The position numbers and the translations under genes were made by a program. From Siphonodentalium dalli (Eukaryota > Mollusca > Scaphopoda > Gadilida > Siphonodentaliidae): a stretch of 64,000 nucleotides of DNA. The stretch is taken from contig CP136066.1 in assembly GCA_032622095.1 (NCBI GenBank), forward strand, positions 200,656,978 to 200,720,977. Reading direction: 5' to 3'. Below, one piece after another: positions 25,901 through 39,452 of this stretch. How positions within the stretch are numbered: position 1 is the stretch's first letter; each line of letters begins with the position of its first letter. The notes below the pieces were generated by a model that saw only the letters and a list, made by a program, of their open reading frames with translations, was not told the DNA's origin and searched no databases.

Positions 25901-27928
25901 CATGCATGACATTCGATATCTTAAACATGCACCAGGTGTAGGGGTGGTGTATACAGTGGCCCATTTCATTCCCACTATCATGGCACATGTCCACAAACTA
26001 GCACCGCGAGCATTGTTCTTCTCTGCTGGGAGATATTCGGCGAGACAACTGCGGGGCGTCACACAGTTTGCTTCGGATAATGGTCAAGAAGTGTGGGTAG
26101 TCTGTACACTAGGGTCTTCTCCTTAGCAGATAGACATCTGTCCAAGGGAATGAGACAGCTAGCAACCTTCGAAACACTGTCGAAGTTGTCCACATATGCC
26201 AATGCGTTCGCTGAGTTTGTGAGTTGACGAACGATCTATTGAGAAGTGACTAGCTAACTGGTTCGCTAACTGGTTCTGTAAGCTTGTATACTCATCGGCC
26301 ATATGCCTTCCTAGTTCAAGATGACGCACAAATATCATAGTTAGCAAATATTTAGAATCGTAAGCTAGACACCGGAAAATGAATTGTTTGAAACGTTATG
26401 ATTAGAGGGACCCTACTCACAGGAAGTGGTGAATACTTTGTCGGTGTGAGCGACCTCGATTTATCAGACAAAGAAATGGAAGCTGGTCCAGATAATTATG
26501 GACGTGACGTGGCAAATCAGAATCTGTTATCAGGTAATTGTTCTGATATAACTATTTGGCGCACCTACGCTTACGGCCATTATCGGCGCTAAGTGGAGAC
26601 TGGATTTCGAAATGCCACATCGCGATATTAATTGTGGTTTTTCATCTTTCCAGAAGGATACGAGCTATGTTATGCGTTTTGATACCTTTAAGTTGAACTA
26701 GTAGATGTACAGTTTCGTCCATACATACCGATATTACGACAAAAAGTTGAAATTAATATGTGAAAATATCGATTTCATTTCAATTTATAGCCGCCAATTT
26801 AGCAGCGATCTTGGCTGTGAGTATCAATTGCCAAACCCTAATGAATACTTCGTGTCACTATTCCATATCAACATGTAATGGTGTATAGAAATCGCGAAAC
26901 AATAACGCCCATCGTAAGAAAGTAAAGGAATGTAGACGTGTTTTCAAATTTCGGTCGCCATTTTGGCCACCATCTTCGATTTGGGAAAACCATTTCTTGC
27001 ATGAGATCTAATGTAATTACTTCACATCAGTATCTCCAACTCAATTGTAAGCATGAATGGAGTTGTCTCGACAATAATGCCCAATGATGTGAATATGAGG
27101 GAATTTCGGTGATTTTTCAAAATCTGTCCGCCATTGTGGGCGCCATTTTGGATTTGGGGGACTTTTATTTGGATACGGTACAAGGAAAGTTCTTCGCCTA
27201 AGTGTTCCCAACTCACAATAGTAAGCAGGTGTGGAGTTGTCATGACAATAATGTTCACTGATGTTAAAATCGGCGATTTTCGGCGATTTTTTATTTCTGG
27301 TGGCCATTTTGGCCGCCATCTTGCATTTGAGTAAATATTCCTCAACTTAGGTATAAGAGGAATCCTAGCTTGAGTATCTCCTGCACATATATGGGCATGG
27401 GTGTTGTTATAATAGCAATAACATTCATTGATTCGAAACATAACATCGCGTTATTAACGTAGATTCGGGTTTGACCTATGATACCGGCATTTGGGAAAAC
27501 GTGATATCGGACAAAGATATCCCGCAATGAATGTATATTATGGACCCCATGTGGTCGTCAATGACTCCTCTATATGATAAATGTATAATATGACGCAAAG
27601 ATGCCAACATTTTCCCACAGAGACAAACGAAAGGTTGTAAGATGTCAGAAAAATAGCATATTTTCACATTTCGGCGGCCATCTTGGCCGCCATATTGGAT
27701 TCTGGTGTCGGATGTTTGGCTTGTTTGTAAGGGTTGTATATTAGCATAACGAATCGAGCGGAAAACAGGACGGCGTGTGACATCATCTTTACTATAACGG
27801 CGATCAAAGATACCTGGTGCATTGTTAACAAGTGAAACAAATTAGAGGAGACCTTTAGGAAGAAAATTAGTGGGGTGAAGTTAAGTCCTGGGGGGGGGTG
27901 CAGAGGTCGACCAATATCTCCTGGACTA
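22980..27928. mobile_element. 4.95-kb palindromic transposon-like element with TTA flanks
   Basis: Both ends read TAGTCCAGG inwards and are flanked by TTA (22977-22979 and 27929-27931), which fits a 3-bp target-site duplication. The left arm (22980 to about 25260) and right arm (about 25810-27928) are diverged inverted copies around a ~550-bp centre. The arms carry GGCGGCCAAAATGGC palindromes. No transposase was recognised. A TTA duplication would fit a PIF/Harbinger-type transposase acting in trans, but that is inference. The right arm is closer to the copy at 10207-13019 than to its own partner arm. Confidence 0.75.
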
Positions 27929-28490
27929 TTATGCCAGGTTATGAATGACAACTTGATGAAGCTAACGACATGTGATGTAAATTTTCTGTAATTCCACATT
28001 TTAGCGGTGCTACTGACGCATTTAATTTGTTGGTCGCCTTTCAAAACCCACTTAATTATTTTTGAACATGATATCGATCGACCAAATACGAAAACGTCCC
28101 CGCTACGAAGTCAAACATTCTGCCCGTTACATACACGCTATTTACAAAGTTGACAACGGTTGAATCTTAATTCGCAGAGTTATTGTCAATATAATATACG
28201 CTGGACTGACCACTGCCATCAAATTCAATGTGAGAACATTTTTCAACTTGTATTTCAGACTTTGTTCGATTACGAATCATTCTGCATTAATCTGAATAAC
28301 GAACTGTCCATATTCATTTGGATATTGGCCAGATAAAATCAGAATGAAGTGTAACCGATAACAAATGACTTAATTACGTGTATATACGTGATGGAAGTGA
28401 TCAGACCATGCATCGTAGCGAGGGGACCGTTGCCCATGTCCCACCGGTTCAAAGAAGAATTCCAAACAAATGTGAATTCACGTTCAGTAT

Positions 28491-28496
28491 TTTATT
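28491..28496 (-). terminator. Candidate polyadenylation signal AATAAA
   Basis: TTTATT on the plus strand reads AATAAA on the gene strand, 134 nt beyond the exon 6 stop codon. A second AATAAA at about 28559-28565, 65 nt beyond the stop, is an equally possible signal. Confidence 0.5.
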
Positions 28497-28629
28497 CAGA
28501 AAATATTTGTTATCAAAAGCGCTGTCCAAATGCTCTTTTCGCTGATGGTCGGCGACATTTTTATTTTCCGTACATTAATTCCTTTTCAACTGATTACGTG
28601 ATTAGACCAGGGAACATAACTCATAGCAA

Positions 28630-28934
28630 CTAGAAACCAAATTTCATTGTCTGCTGTTCTGGTGTGTTGCAATCGGCCCATCCCAACGTAAAAGGGTTGT
28701 CGTCACCAATACCAACGCTGAATTCGAACTGGGTTCCAATGTATTCGCCAGTGTCGGCATTAGTAATGAATGTAGCAGAGAAGCCAATATCTGTCTTCGG
28801 AATGGCCAATCCAACTTCGTATGCTTTCGATTTCCCAGGGATAACGCCCAGATTCTTCCACCACCCAATTGCGATTCCAACACCAATTGATACATCGGTT
28901 TTACCACCAGTGCAGTATCCAGCAAAACAAAGGC
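28630..28934 (-). CDS. Exon 6: C-terminal Gly-rich region and stop codon
   Basis: This 305-nt exon encodes residues 348-448 and the TAG stop at 28632-28630. The acceptor is CTCGTTTCAG. Alternating hydrophobic/Gly segments (DVSIGVGIAIGWW at 361-373, EFSVGIG at 418-424) and paired Cys (350, 355, with 436 near the end) suggest a beta-rich fold. The reverse frames here are also open but have no matching splice sites. Two candidate AATAAA signals lie 65 and 134 nt beyond the stop. Confidence 0.87.
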
Positions 28935-31900
28935 CTGAAACGAGTCAAAATCAAAAGTTTGTGTAATGGCTCTTTAATGGCACACTCAATTTGGAGTAAC
29001 ATTATTTATTTCGAAATAAAACATATAACACAAACACAATAGACATACAGATATATATCACATAATTAACTAACCCCTAAACCCGGCCTCATAGTTTTAG
29101 TAAGACACACGTGTATTATCGGCTCGCTGTAGTGAATTTGGTAAACAATAATTATTCCACGTGGTCCGATATAAACAAAGTACCGCTGTCAAAATAAGTC
29201 ATCAATAAACATTGGGTGCGGTCCAATCAAACCGACGATATCGCAGCCAATTGCTGACGACAGCGAGAGGCGAGGATTGGGGTTGATATAACCCCAACAG
29301 AAAGAATATACACTCGGAACAGACCACAACGAATGATAATAAATATTCTTCAATGATGTATAATACAAAATGATATATAGAGGATATGAAATGAGTGTTT
29401 CTCTCATATGATATTTATGAAACGAGTCTAAGAATTTTCATTTTTCTCGAGCCTCCGGCGAGAGAAAACTGAAAATTCGTGACGAGTTTCATAAATATCA
29501 TATGAGAGAAACACGAGTTACATATTCTATTTATCATATGACACCTATAAATTGATTATGATGTCCAAAACGCACACAAATCACTAAATAGCTATATGAC
29601 ATCAACAGCAAAAGGTTAATTTGACGTCACTTCATTGCACCGGAAGCCCAATTACACCTGGTGAACTAGCAGAAATAATATGCACGCGAAGATATAGTGC
29701 GCTATTCTGTTCTCAGTTTGTGACATTATATCGTATGTTTATTAGATAAATACGAATTACACATTCTATTTATCGTATAACAATGTCCAAAACTATATAT
29801 TTCAAGATTATAATTGCGAGAATTTCGGCATCACGTTGATTGACGCGCACGAATTTGACATGCATTTAGTTAGAGATACGGCTCGGCACCGGCTGCCATT
29901 CAGCCAATCAAAACACACTTTTTGTCAACAAACCAATCAAATTATCGGAAGGTGATATGAACTAGAAGTTCATATGAAATTAATTTATGACATACTTTCC
30001 AACGTAAATAATGATTGAGTCATATGATAAATTCTAATACGATGATGCATAGCTTCTAAAGAGTTCCCGACCTACTAGATAGGTAAGTATGCTATTGCCT
30101 AATATGTATTTTATGTAGTGATAATTCATATAATACTCCATTCAAACTTCGCTACATCGCGCAGTGGCGTACGAGCTTAGCACAATGATGTCGGTATCAA
30201 TACCTGAAATTTATTATTATGTTAATTAGAATATAATTATGATATTCAATTTGTTTTGGTGATATGTGTTGACCGTGAGATAAACATGCATGGGTGATAA
30301 GGGTGGTTGAACAATTTTATCTACACGAAAAGACACATTTAAAATGGGACTATATTTTGTCTTGAAGGTGTCATTACTTCCTCTTCGGTTGTGATAAGGA
30401 AAACAATATTAATTTTGTCTATCCCCAGCCGTGTCGAGATTGTTTTTCCTTGCTAAATATGTGATTATGTGATAAAAAGGATATCAAAATCGTCCCAAAT
30501 TATATACGAATTTATTAACCTCGTCCACTAAATTCGATCAAGCCTCGATAAAGCTCGACTCGAATCGAATTTAGTGCACTCGGTTAATAAATTGGAATAG
30601 AAAGTTTTCACACCACTGGTCAAGTGGTCCTGCTAATTTGCTAAGGTGCGGTTGGGTCTTGCTGAATTGATATGATGCTGTTAGGGCAGACTGATGCTGT
30701 TAACAAAAATACCGTTATATTTTTTAATTTGTCTTTTTCGCGGTGTTCCGATAATCTGAACATAAACAGGAAAAGCCATTATGCGTATCAAACATTCAAA
30801 AACATATTTATTGCAAAATAATTTTAAACTGGTTGTATTAGTTGTTGAAAACCCACTATAATCAAGATGGTTATTCGCGTCATTTTAGAAACACCAGCGC
30901 AGTTATTATTTTTCAAAATATATATTCAAGTTGTTCATGAATGTTTCATACACACACAATCGCTCGGATTAGCCAAACACCGCGGAAATGACAACTTTAG
31001 AAAATATAACTTTACTTTCTCGTGGCCGCAACAGTTTGCCGTACCTGCACCATGGCATATTAGCAGGACCACTTGACCAGGGGTGGATATGGGTATAATA
31101 TGGTACTATTTTATTTTAAAATAATACGTGGAACTGCGCCATCAATTCTAAGAAATTATGTAGGACCAATCCAGGCAAACAATTCCATATATAACTTCAG
31201 ATTTGAACATAGAAGACTACCCTCGAATATTAACTATGACTATTATATGGAGTATTTCTTACCAGCCGCAATTACCGAATGGAACAAACTGCCGGAAACT
31301 ACAAAGGGCAGCAGTACAATCGAAGACTTCAAAACGGAACTCAACAGTGACAATATACGTACACCTGCCTATTTTATCATAGTAAATGACGTCAGTCTCA
31401 TATCCTTCATACCCGGTTAAAGGTACTCAATCCGATTAAGAACCCCTAAATTACTATTTCTTTGGCTTCGGAGGTAAAAAATATTTGATTCGAGTCGAGG
31501 AACCCACCATTCAAAGCTCTGAGTAATCAGATATCGATTTTTGAAGTTTGTGATTTTTTGAAATCTGGTCCAGTTCCCCGCGCTCAAACGGACAAATTAC
31601 TGACAAACTGCGGGTGTAAGATGGATAACTCTAAAATCAAGTGGTTACTATTAACAATCCAATGCAATCCTATTCACCATTCATAATTGTGCCATTTTTA
31701 TTAGAATTTTTTAAACCCGAGTTATAAAGATCGCCATTGTGGTGGTGGTATTTAATGACTGAGTGGTGGGTGAGTGGTGTTATTTGATGCCTGAGTGGTG
31801 TTATTAATGACTGAGTTGTGTCATTTAATGACTGACTGATGTTATTTAATGACTGAGTTGTGTTATTTAATGACTGACTGGTGTTATTTAATGACTGAGT

Positions 31901-34900
31901 GGTGTTATTTAATGCCTGAGTGGTGTTATTTAATGACCGAGTTGTGTTATTTAATGACTGATTTGTGTTATTTAATGATTGAGTGGTGTTATTTAATGAC
32001 TGAGTTGTGTTAATTAATGCATGAGTGGTGTTATGTAATGACTGAGTGTGTCTGAGTTGTGTTATTTAATGACTGAGTTGTGATTGAGTTGTGTTATTTA
32101 ATGACCGAGTGGTGTTATTTAATGACTGAGTTGTGTTATTTAATGACTGACTGGTGTTATTTAATCACTGAGTGGTGTTATTTAATGACTGAGTTGTGTT
32201 AATTAATGCATGAGTGGTGTTATGTAATGACTGAGTGTGTCTGAGTTGTGTTATTTAATGACTGAGTTGTGATTGAGTTGTGTTATTTAATGACCGAGTG
32301 GTGTTATTTAATGACTGAGTTGTGTTATTTAATGACTGACTGGTGTTATTTAATCACTGAGTGGTGTTATTTAATGACTGAGTTGTGTTACTTAATGCAT
32401 GCGTGGTGTTATGCAATGACTGGGTAGTGGCTGAGTGGTGTTATTTAATGACTGCGTGGTGTTATTTAAGGACCGAGTTGTGATATTTAATGACCGAGTG
32501 GTGTTATTTAATGACCGAGTGGTGTTATTTAATGAGTGAGTGATGTTATTTAATGACTGACTGGTGTTAGTTAATGACCGATTGGTGTTATTTAATGACT
32601 GACTGGTGTTATTTAATGACTGAGTGGTGTTATTTAATGACTGAGTGGTGTTATGTATTGACTGAGTGGTGTTATTTAATGACTGAGTGGTGTTATTTAA
32701 TGACTGAGCGGTGTTATTTAATGACCGAGTGGTGTTATGTAATGACCGAGTGGTGTTATTTAATGACTGAGCGGTGTTATTTAATGACTGAGTGGTGTTA
32801 TTTAATGAGTGAGTGGTGTTATTTAATGAATGAGTTGGGTTATTTAATGACTGAGTGGTGTTATTTAATGACTGATTGGTGTTATTTAATGACCGAGTGG
32901 TGTTATGTAATGACCGACTGGTGTTATTTAATGACTGAGCGGTGTTATTTAATGACTGAGTGGTGTTATTTAATGACTGAGTGGTGTTATTTAATGACCG
33001 AGTTGTGTTATTTAATGACTGAGTGGTGTTATTTAATGACTGAGTGGTGTTATTTAATGACTGAGTGGTGTTATTTAATGACTGAGTTGTGTTAATTAAT
33101 GCATGAGTGTTGTTATGTAATGACTGAGTAGTGGCTGAGTTGCGTTATTTAATGACTGAGTTGTGTTACTTAATGCATGCGTGGTGTTATGTAATGACTG
33201 AGTAGTGGCTGAGTTGTGTTATTTAATGACTGAGTTGTGTTATTTAATGACTGAGTTGTGTTATTTAATGACATAGTGGTGTTATGTAATGACTGAGTTG
33301 TGTTAATTAATGCATGAGTGTTGTTATGGAATGACTGAGTAGTGGCTGAGTTGTGTTATTTAATGACTGAGTTGTGTTACTTAATGCATGAGTGGTGCTA
33401 TGTAATGACTGAGTAGTGGCTGAGTGGTGTTATTTAATGACTGAGTTGTGTTATTTAATGACTGAGTAGTGGCTGAGTTGTGTTATTTAATGACTGAGTG
33501 GTGTTATTTAATGAATGAGTGATGTTATTTAATGACTGAGTAGTGGCTTAGTTGTGCTATTTAATGACTGAGTGGTGTTAATTAATGCATGAGTGTTGTT
33601 ATGTAATGACTGAGTAGTGGCTGAGTTGTGTTATATAATGACTGAGTCGTGTTACTTAATGCACGAATGGTGTTATGTAATGACTGTGTAGTGGCTGAGT
33701 TGTGTTATTTAATGCATGAGTGTTGATATGTAATGACTGAGTAGTGGCTGAGTTGTGTTACTTAATGCATGAGTGGTGCTATGTAATGACTGAGTAGTGG
33801 CTGAGTGGTGTTATTTAATGCATGAGTGGTGCTATGTAATGACTGAGTAGTGGCTGAGTTGTGTTATTTAATGACTGAGTGGTGTTATTTAATGAATGAG
33901 TAGTGGCTGCGTTGTGTTATATAATCACTGAGTGGTGTTATTTAATGCATGAGTGTTGTTATGTAATGACTGAGTAGTGGCTGAGTTGTGTTATTTAATG
34001 CATGAGTACTGGCTGAGTGGTGTTATTTAATGCATGAGTGTTGTTATGTAATGACTGATTAGTGGCTGAGTTGTGATATATAATGACTGAGTTGTGTCAC
34101 TTAATGCATGAGTGTTGCTATGTAATGACTGAGTATTGGCTGAGTTGTGTTATTTAATGACTGAGTGGTGTTATTTAATGAATGAGTGATGTTATTTAAT
34201 GACTGAGTAGTGGCTGAGTTGTGTTATATATGACTGAGTTGTGTTATTTAATGCATGAGTGGTGTTATGTAATGACTGAGTAGTGGCTGAGTTGTGTTAT
34301 TTAATGCATGAGTACTGGCTGGGTGGTGTTATTTAATGCATGAGTGTTGTTATGTAATGACTGAATAGTGGCTGAGTTGTGTTATATAATGACTGAGTTG
34401 TGTTATTTAATGCATGAGTGGTGTTATGTAATGACTGAGTAGTGGCTGAGTTGTGTTATATAATGACTGGGTTGTGTTATTTAATGCATGAGTGTTGTTA
34501 TGTAACGACTGAGTAGTGGCTGAGTTGTGTTATATAATGACTGAGTTGTGTTATTTAATGCATGAGTGTTGTTATGTAACGACTGAGTAGTGGCTGAGTT
34601 GTGTTTTATAATGACTGAGTTGTGTTATTTAATGCATGAGTGGTGTTATGTAATGACTGAGTAGTGGCTGAATTGTGTTATTTAATGACTGAGTGGTGTT
34701 ATTTGATGACTGAGTGGTGTTATTTAATGACTGACTGGTGTTATTTAATGCCCGAGTGTGGTGTTGTTTACTGGCCTTTTCTGAGTCTATTTTATCCAGG
34801 GAGGTATACGTACCTTGGTTAGTTACGAAATTGACAGCCAGACCAATTTCACCAGCTGCACTTGCCATTGCCGATGCACCAGCGGTAAACGACAATGACA

Positions 34901-37900
34901 GCGTAGTCCAATTAGAATCTTGAGAAAAACATTTATTGAATGTCTTAAATATCTGAATCCACGGGTACACTCGGTAATATATATAACTACAGCCAAGAGA
35001 CTGTAGTCCCTGGAAGTCTTTAGTCTGGTTCCATATTGATACGAGACCGGAAATGTTAGTTACGCTTGCGAGAGTTGGTACTTGGAGGCAACTTATAGCC
35101 TTGCCCACACCCCTGCCGTAGCTCTTCTTCTGACCTGAAAATTAAGTGTATTGTTTAATAACCCGCCTCATCCTCTGTCTGTGTCATGCTTTCATATATA
35201 CGAATTACTTGGCTTGGTGCTTTTCAAGCTATTAAATCTACTGTTTCTTGATTGTTCTGTTATGTTCCACAGGTATAAACGAGATAAGAGAAAAGTTTTG
35301 AAATCTGAACCTGAAAACTGCAAAAAATCCTAGTATCTGGAGGTCTAACTCCAGACAAAATCAGGCTTCGATTGTTTTTAATTAATTAGCAGTTTTGACT
35401 GACCACCGATGACGAATCAGGCACTCCCAACCCAGTGTGATTTTTTTTAATCTGTACATGAAACTGCAAAATCCTATACCATCTTGACTGGCACCAGGCT
35501 CTCCAAGTGTTGCAAATTTCGACCTGAAACCCGCTAAGGTTTGAAAATTTCCAACTGATGGCAATTTCAGTCCAAGATTTTGACCAAAAGCAGGAAAATT
35601 TATTAACGTTCTGAGTCTCGGCAACACCCCCACCTGTCGCCACGTCCCTGCGGCGTCACATCTTATTCAGTTATTATTTTCATACCAGAATGAAGTAGAA
35701 TATGGACATTCTGCGATGGACGAGTTGCTGAATTTAGATGGAATGGAAACGGTATCAGTCCGACAGAAGGGTAGCTTGCGATCAACTTGCTGTTGTTACC
35801 CCCACTTCAATTTCTGAATAATATATCTGGGGTACAGATGAACATGCTGAAAATTGGAAATGGGGATCCACTTGATAAAAGGGAACCATCCAAAAATGAC
35901 ACATTAGTGGATAGGGGTAGGGGTAAATTATAACTATACTGTTTTATTGGCGTCATATCTTTTTGCGTTGAAGTGACGGAACGATAGTAAATTTTGCTGA
36001 TAACAAATTTATATATATATTTCTAACTCAATTATACGAAGAGCTACACGAATAACATAAAACACATATAGAACAAGAGCATCGCTAGGGCGTGGCAAAA
36101 TACACCATTTAGCCATTTCGAATTGTACTACATGTACCGCAAAATAAAAAACAAAGAATATCTAATATACCCCTAATTTCAATGTCAAAATGTGGTAAAA
36201 TTCTAAGTAACAAAATGGTCGTAACTCATGTGAATATAATTGGACGGAACCCATATTCTAACTTGGTCTGTATCTTCAACTGGGAAATCCAAATACCAAC
36301 TTTGTTGACATCAAATAATCCAAACTACAGTTATCGGTCGGAAACCAAAAATGTTGACGGTCACATTTTAAGTCGAAATGGACCGTAATTTATGTAAAAA
36401 TAATTGGATGGAAGCCATATTCGAACTTGGCCTGTATTTTTATACATACCAACATTGGTTCAGATCAAATAATACAGGCAAGAGTTATCGATTAGGAAAC
36501 CAAAAATGTGGCCATATACATAAGAATTGATATGATTATCCAATTCGTGTGTCTCATAATTTGATGCACGATCACCTATATGTATTGAGGGTAGAGTTTG
36601 GCGGATTTATTGCATGACATGTTGTTTAATAGAAAATCGGGGAAATAAGACAATATGCACTAAATATCACTTGCGTACTGACGTATAGTGGTCAGTCTAT
36701 TCGGACATGCACGCTGAGCAAAGTTGAGTGATGTGTTGTCTCACTCCAACGGTGGTTAGTATAATTATACCCATTTCGCTTAAAGGGGTATTGTACACTA
36801 AATCTGGCCATCTATGGGACCATCTCCTTTTATTCTCAACAGAATATATGCAACAAATGAATGAATTTGAGTCATGGATGAGTGCAAAATACACTCATGT
36901 GCTCTATGAACGATGCAAAAAAACATGGCAATTATAATAATATGTTTGTATCATTCATAATGCACAGGGTGTTTTTTTTTTTTTGGCCGGATTTAGGATA
37001 CAGTCCCCCTTTAACGGTATTGATGCTGTGAAAAGACCCAAGCGCGCACATAACACCTCCGCGCTTCGCGGGTCGGTGTCATTCAAGTGATGAGGTCTTT
37101 CCACACAACATCAATACCTGTAGCTCAGTATATGTAATTATTACTTAAACCCACTTAAATCTCGATCCGGCTGCCCACTGGGATGGTCGCACTAGTGCTT
37201 GACGCGCTAAGCCAGTGCGTGGCCGTGAGTTATTTTGTCGAAGGCTCGGTTGACAATGGATTATACTCTCATCCCACCGAGCGTTTGCATGCGCTGAGCT
37301 GTTTCCAGTCGGCCTATTGTGTTAGCTGGACTGTCCATGCTAACAGGGGTCGGCTGGAAGTTGTTTTGGATATCCAGGTCACTCCGGTAGAACCCTCTAC
37401 CGGCCGTGGCCTGGGTGGACCGACCGGACTCCTCTGGTCCGGGGCTTACAAGACCAGCTGCACCGGGAAGAAGAGAAAGACACCCTCAAGACGCCACAGG
37501 GACGCCGAAGGAGGGCCAAGTGGAACGGGGAACTGAGAGACGCCCAGTTCCCCCCACCCCCACTTGGCTTCTGGCCCAGAAGATCGGCCTGCGGACGTAG
37601 TCACCACCACCAGCAGGGACAGGGACGCCGATGTCTTTCCGGATGTCCCGGTCGTCGTCGAGGACAGCGGAAACGGCGATACCAACGTCACCCCGGACGT
37701 CCCCTCCGCTGTCTCCAGTGTGGAGCTGGAATCACCACCCAGCCAGTCTCCACCAGGGGCGGAATCCACCACCACCGCCCCTGCGATGCCGAGATACCTG
37801 GAGAGGCCGGCGTCACCTGCACTCGAGAAAGCCAATCGTGCCATGATTACCAAAATGCTGGACGATAAGAAATAATTGCAGAGAGAAGCACACTCAGCAA

Positions 37901-39420
37901 TAGAAAATCAGAAGAATTGGGAATAACAACAATAACAACAACAACAACAGCGAAGACAGACAACAGCAGCCTCTCCCCCATCCTCGAGCGAAAAACTCGG
38001 CCCTTTCGAAGATCCCGGGGTTAGCCCCCCCCCCCCCCCAAACAACAACTCCTGCACTTAAACCAGTGGATCATTGAGGAACAAGTAATAACAAAGAAAT
38101 TTATTCTCTGCCTTGTTTCTTCAATGATATAAAGTAAGATAAGTGTGATCTCTACGGGCGTTAGCCAGAGTAGAACTTCATGGCATGATCTAATCTCCCT
38201 CCGCTACCAGCGCGGACCTTGTACGTGATACTCACATTGAGTCCCGGTAGAATATGTCTCCCCGCTGCAAAGTGCCCAACAAACGGGGCCAACACCATCA
38301 TAGTTAGCTTTACATTTCTCGTAGCAGAGTAGTCCGTCCTTTTCTTGTATTGATGTACAAATCATGGCATCTCCCACTCCCCGCCCGTAGCTGCCCTTGG
38401 CATATATGTGTACATCTCGTCGGCACGTGCACCCGTCGTCATGGTAACCTGAGTTGCATGGTAATCCACAGCTTCGTCTACAGCAACAAACGTTATACCA
38501 AGGTCCGCCGCAAAGTCCACATTTATCGTGCCACGGACAAGAACCCACATCCCTGCCGTAAATATGGGCATCTCGCCTACATGTTAGACCATCGTCCCTA
38601 CGAAAAACACAGATGTATTGCTTTTACAGGCATATTTATTTAGTGTAAACATATTGATTCCAATAATGATAACATATTTAGACAATTGACAACATTTTTA
38701 CAATAAGATAGAATAATATAGACGATTGATTGATTGGAAAGGGGATTAAACAACAAGCCCAAGGGCTTTTATTAAGTTTGCTCCCCTTTTGTTTCGCGCC
38801 CACTCTTCATTAAGTGTAGAGGGGGGTCGGACGGGAAGAGATGAAAATATTATAACTATAGTAATGATGTCGTGAGAAGCAGGGAAAGAGAGAGAGAGAG
38901 TGTGTGTGAAAGAGAAAGAGAGAGATAGAGAGGACGAGAGAGAGAGATAAAGGGGATGAGATACTAGAAGAGGGGGCAGTGGTGAAGAATTTTCAATAAT
39001 TCAGTTGAGTTGTTGCGTAATAATGATGATGCTCGTCTATAGTATTCTTCGAGTGCCAGGCGTCATGGGAGGGGGTCAATCTCAGCTGCTAATTGGTTAT
39101 TTCCGTCAATAAGTAATTAAAAATATATATAGTGGGGAATATCATGCTGCCGCATAACTCGACCGGAATCCAAAGCAAATCGTTATCCGTACAGGTGATA
39201 GATTCATGGGAATCTTTTTTTTCTCATGATATATGTCTGTACTGCATTAAATATTTGTTTGTTTTCGCGAAGGCTAAGCTCCCTTGATCCCCACAATAGA
39301 GTGTTCTCAGATAGGGCAACATTGGGTAGGGAGTCATATAGTTCTCTTAAAACTCCCCACCACTGTCATAATTTCACGATTTAGCTGTCCCCCCACATCT
39401 TCTGCTTTCTCACCCTCTTG

Positions 39421-39452
<32 letters not shown>

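Noticed and set aside
28664-28966. 100-codon plus-strand frame and 93-codon alternative minus frame
   Set aside because: Shadows of exon 6, which reads in the third minus-strand frame with correct splice phase and stop.
32574-33095. 173-codon open frame MTEWCYL repeats
   Set aside because: Its openness follows from the 21-bp period of a minisatellite, and flanking units carry stops and indels.
31740-34762. CRISPR-like regular array
   Set aside because: Direct tandem repeats without unique spacers, in an animal intron.
37446-37853. 135-codon minus-strand frame
   Set aside because: Shadow of the GC-rich plus-strand frame, with no splice borders for the host gene.
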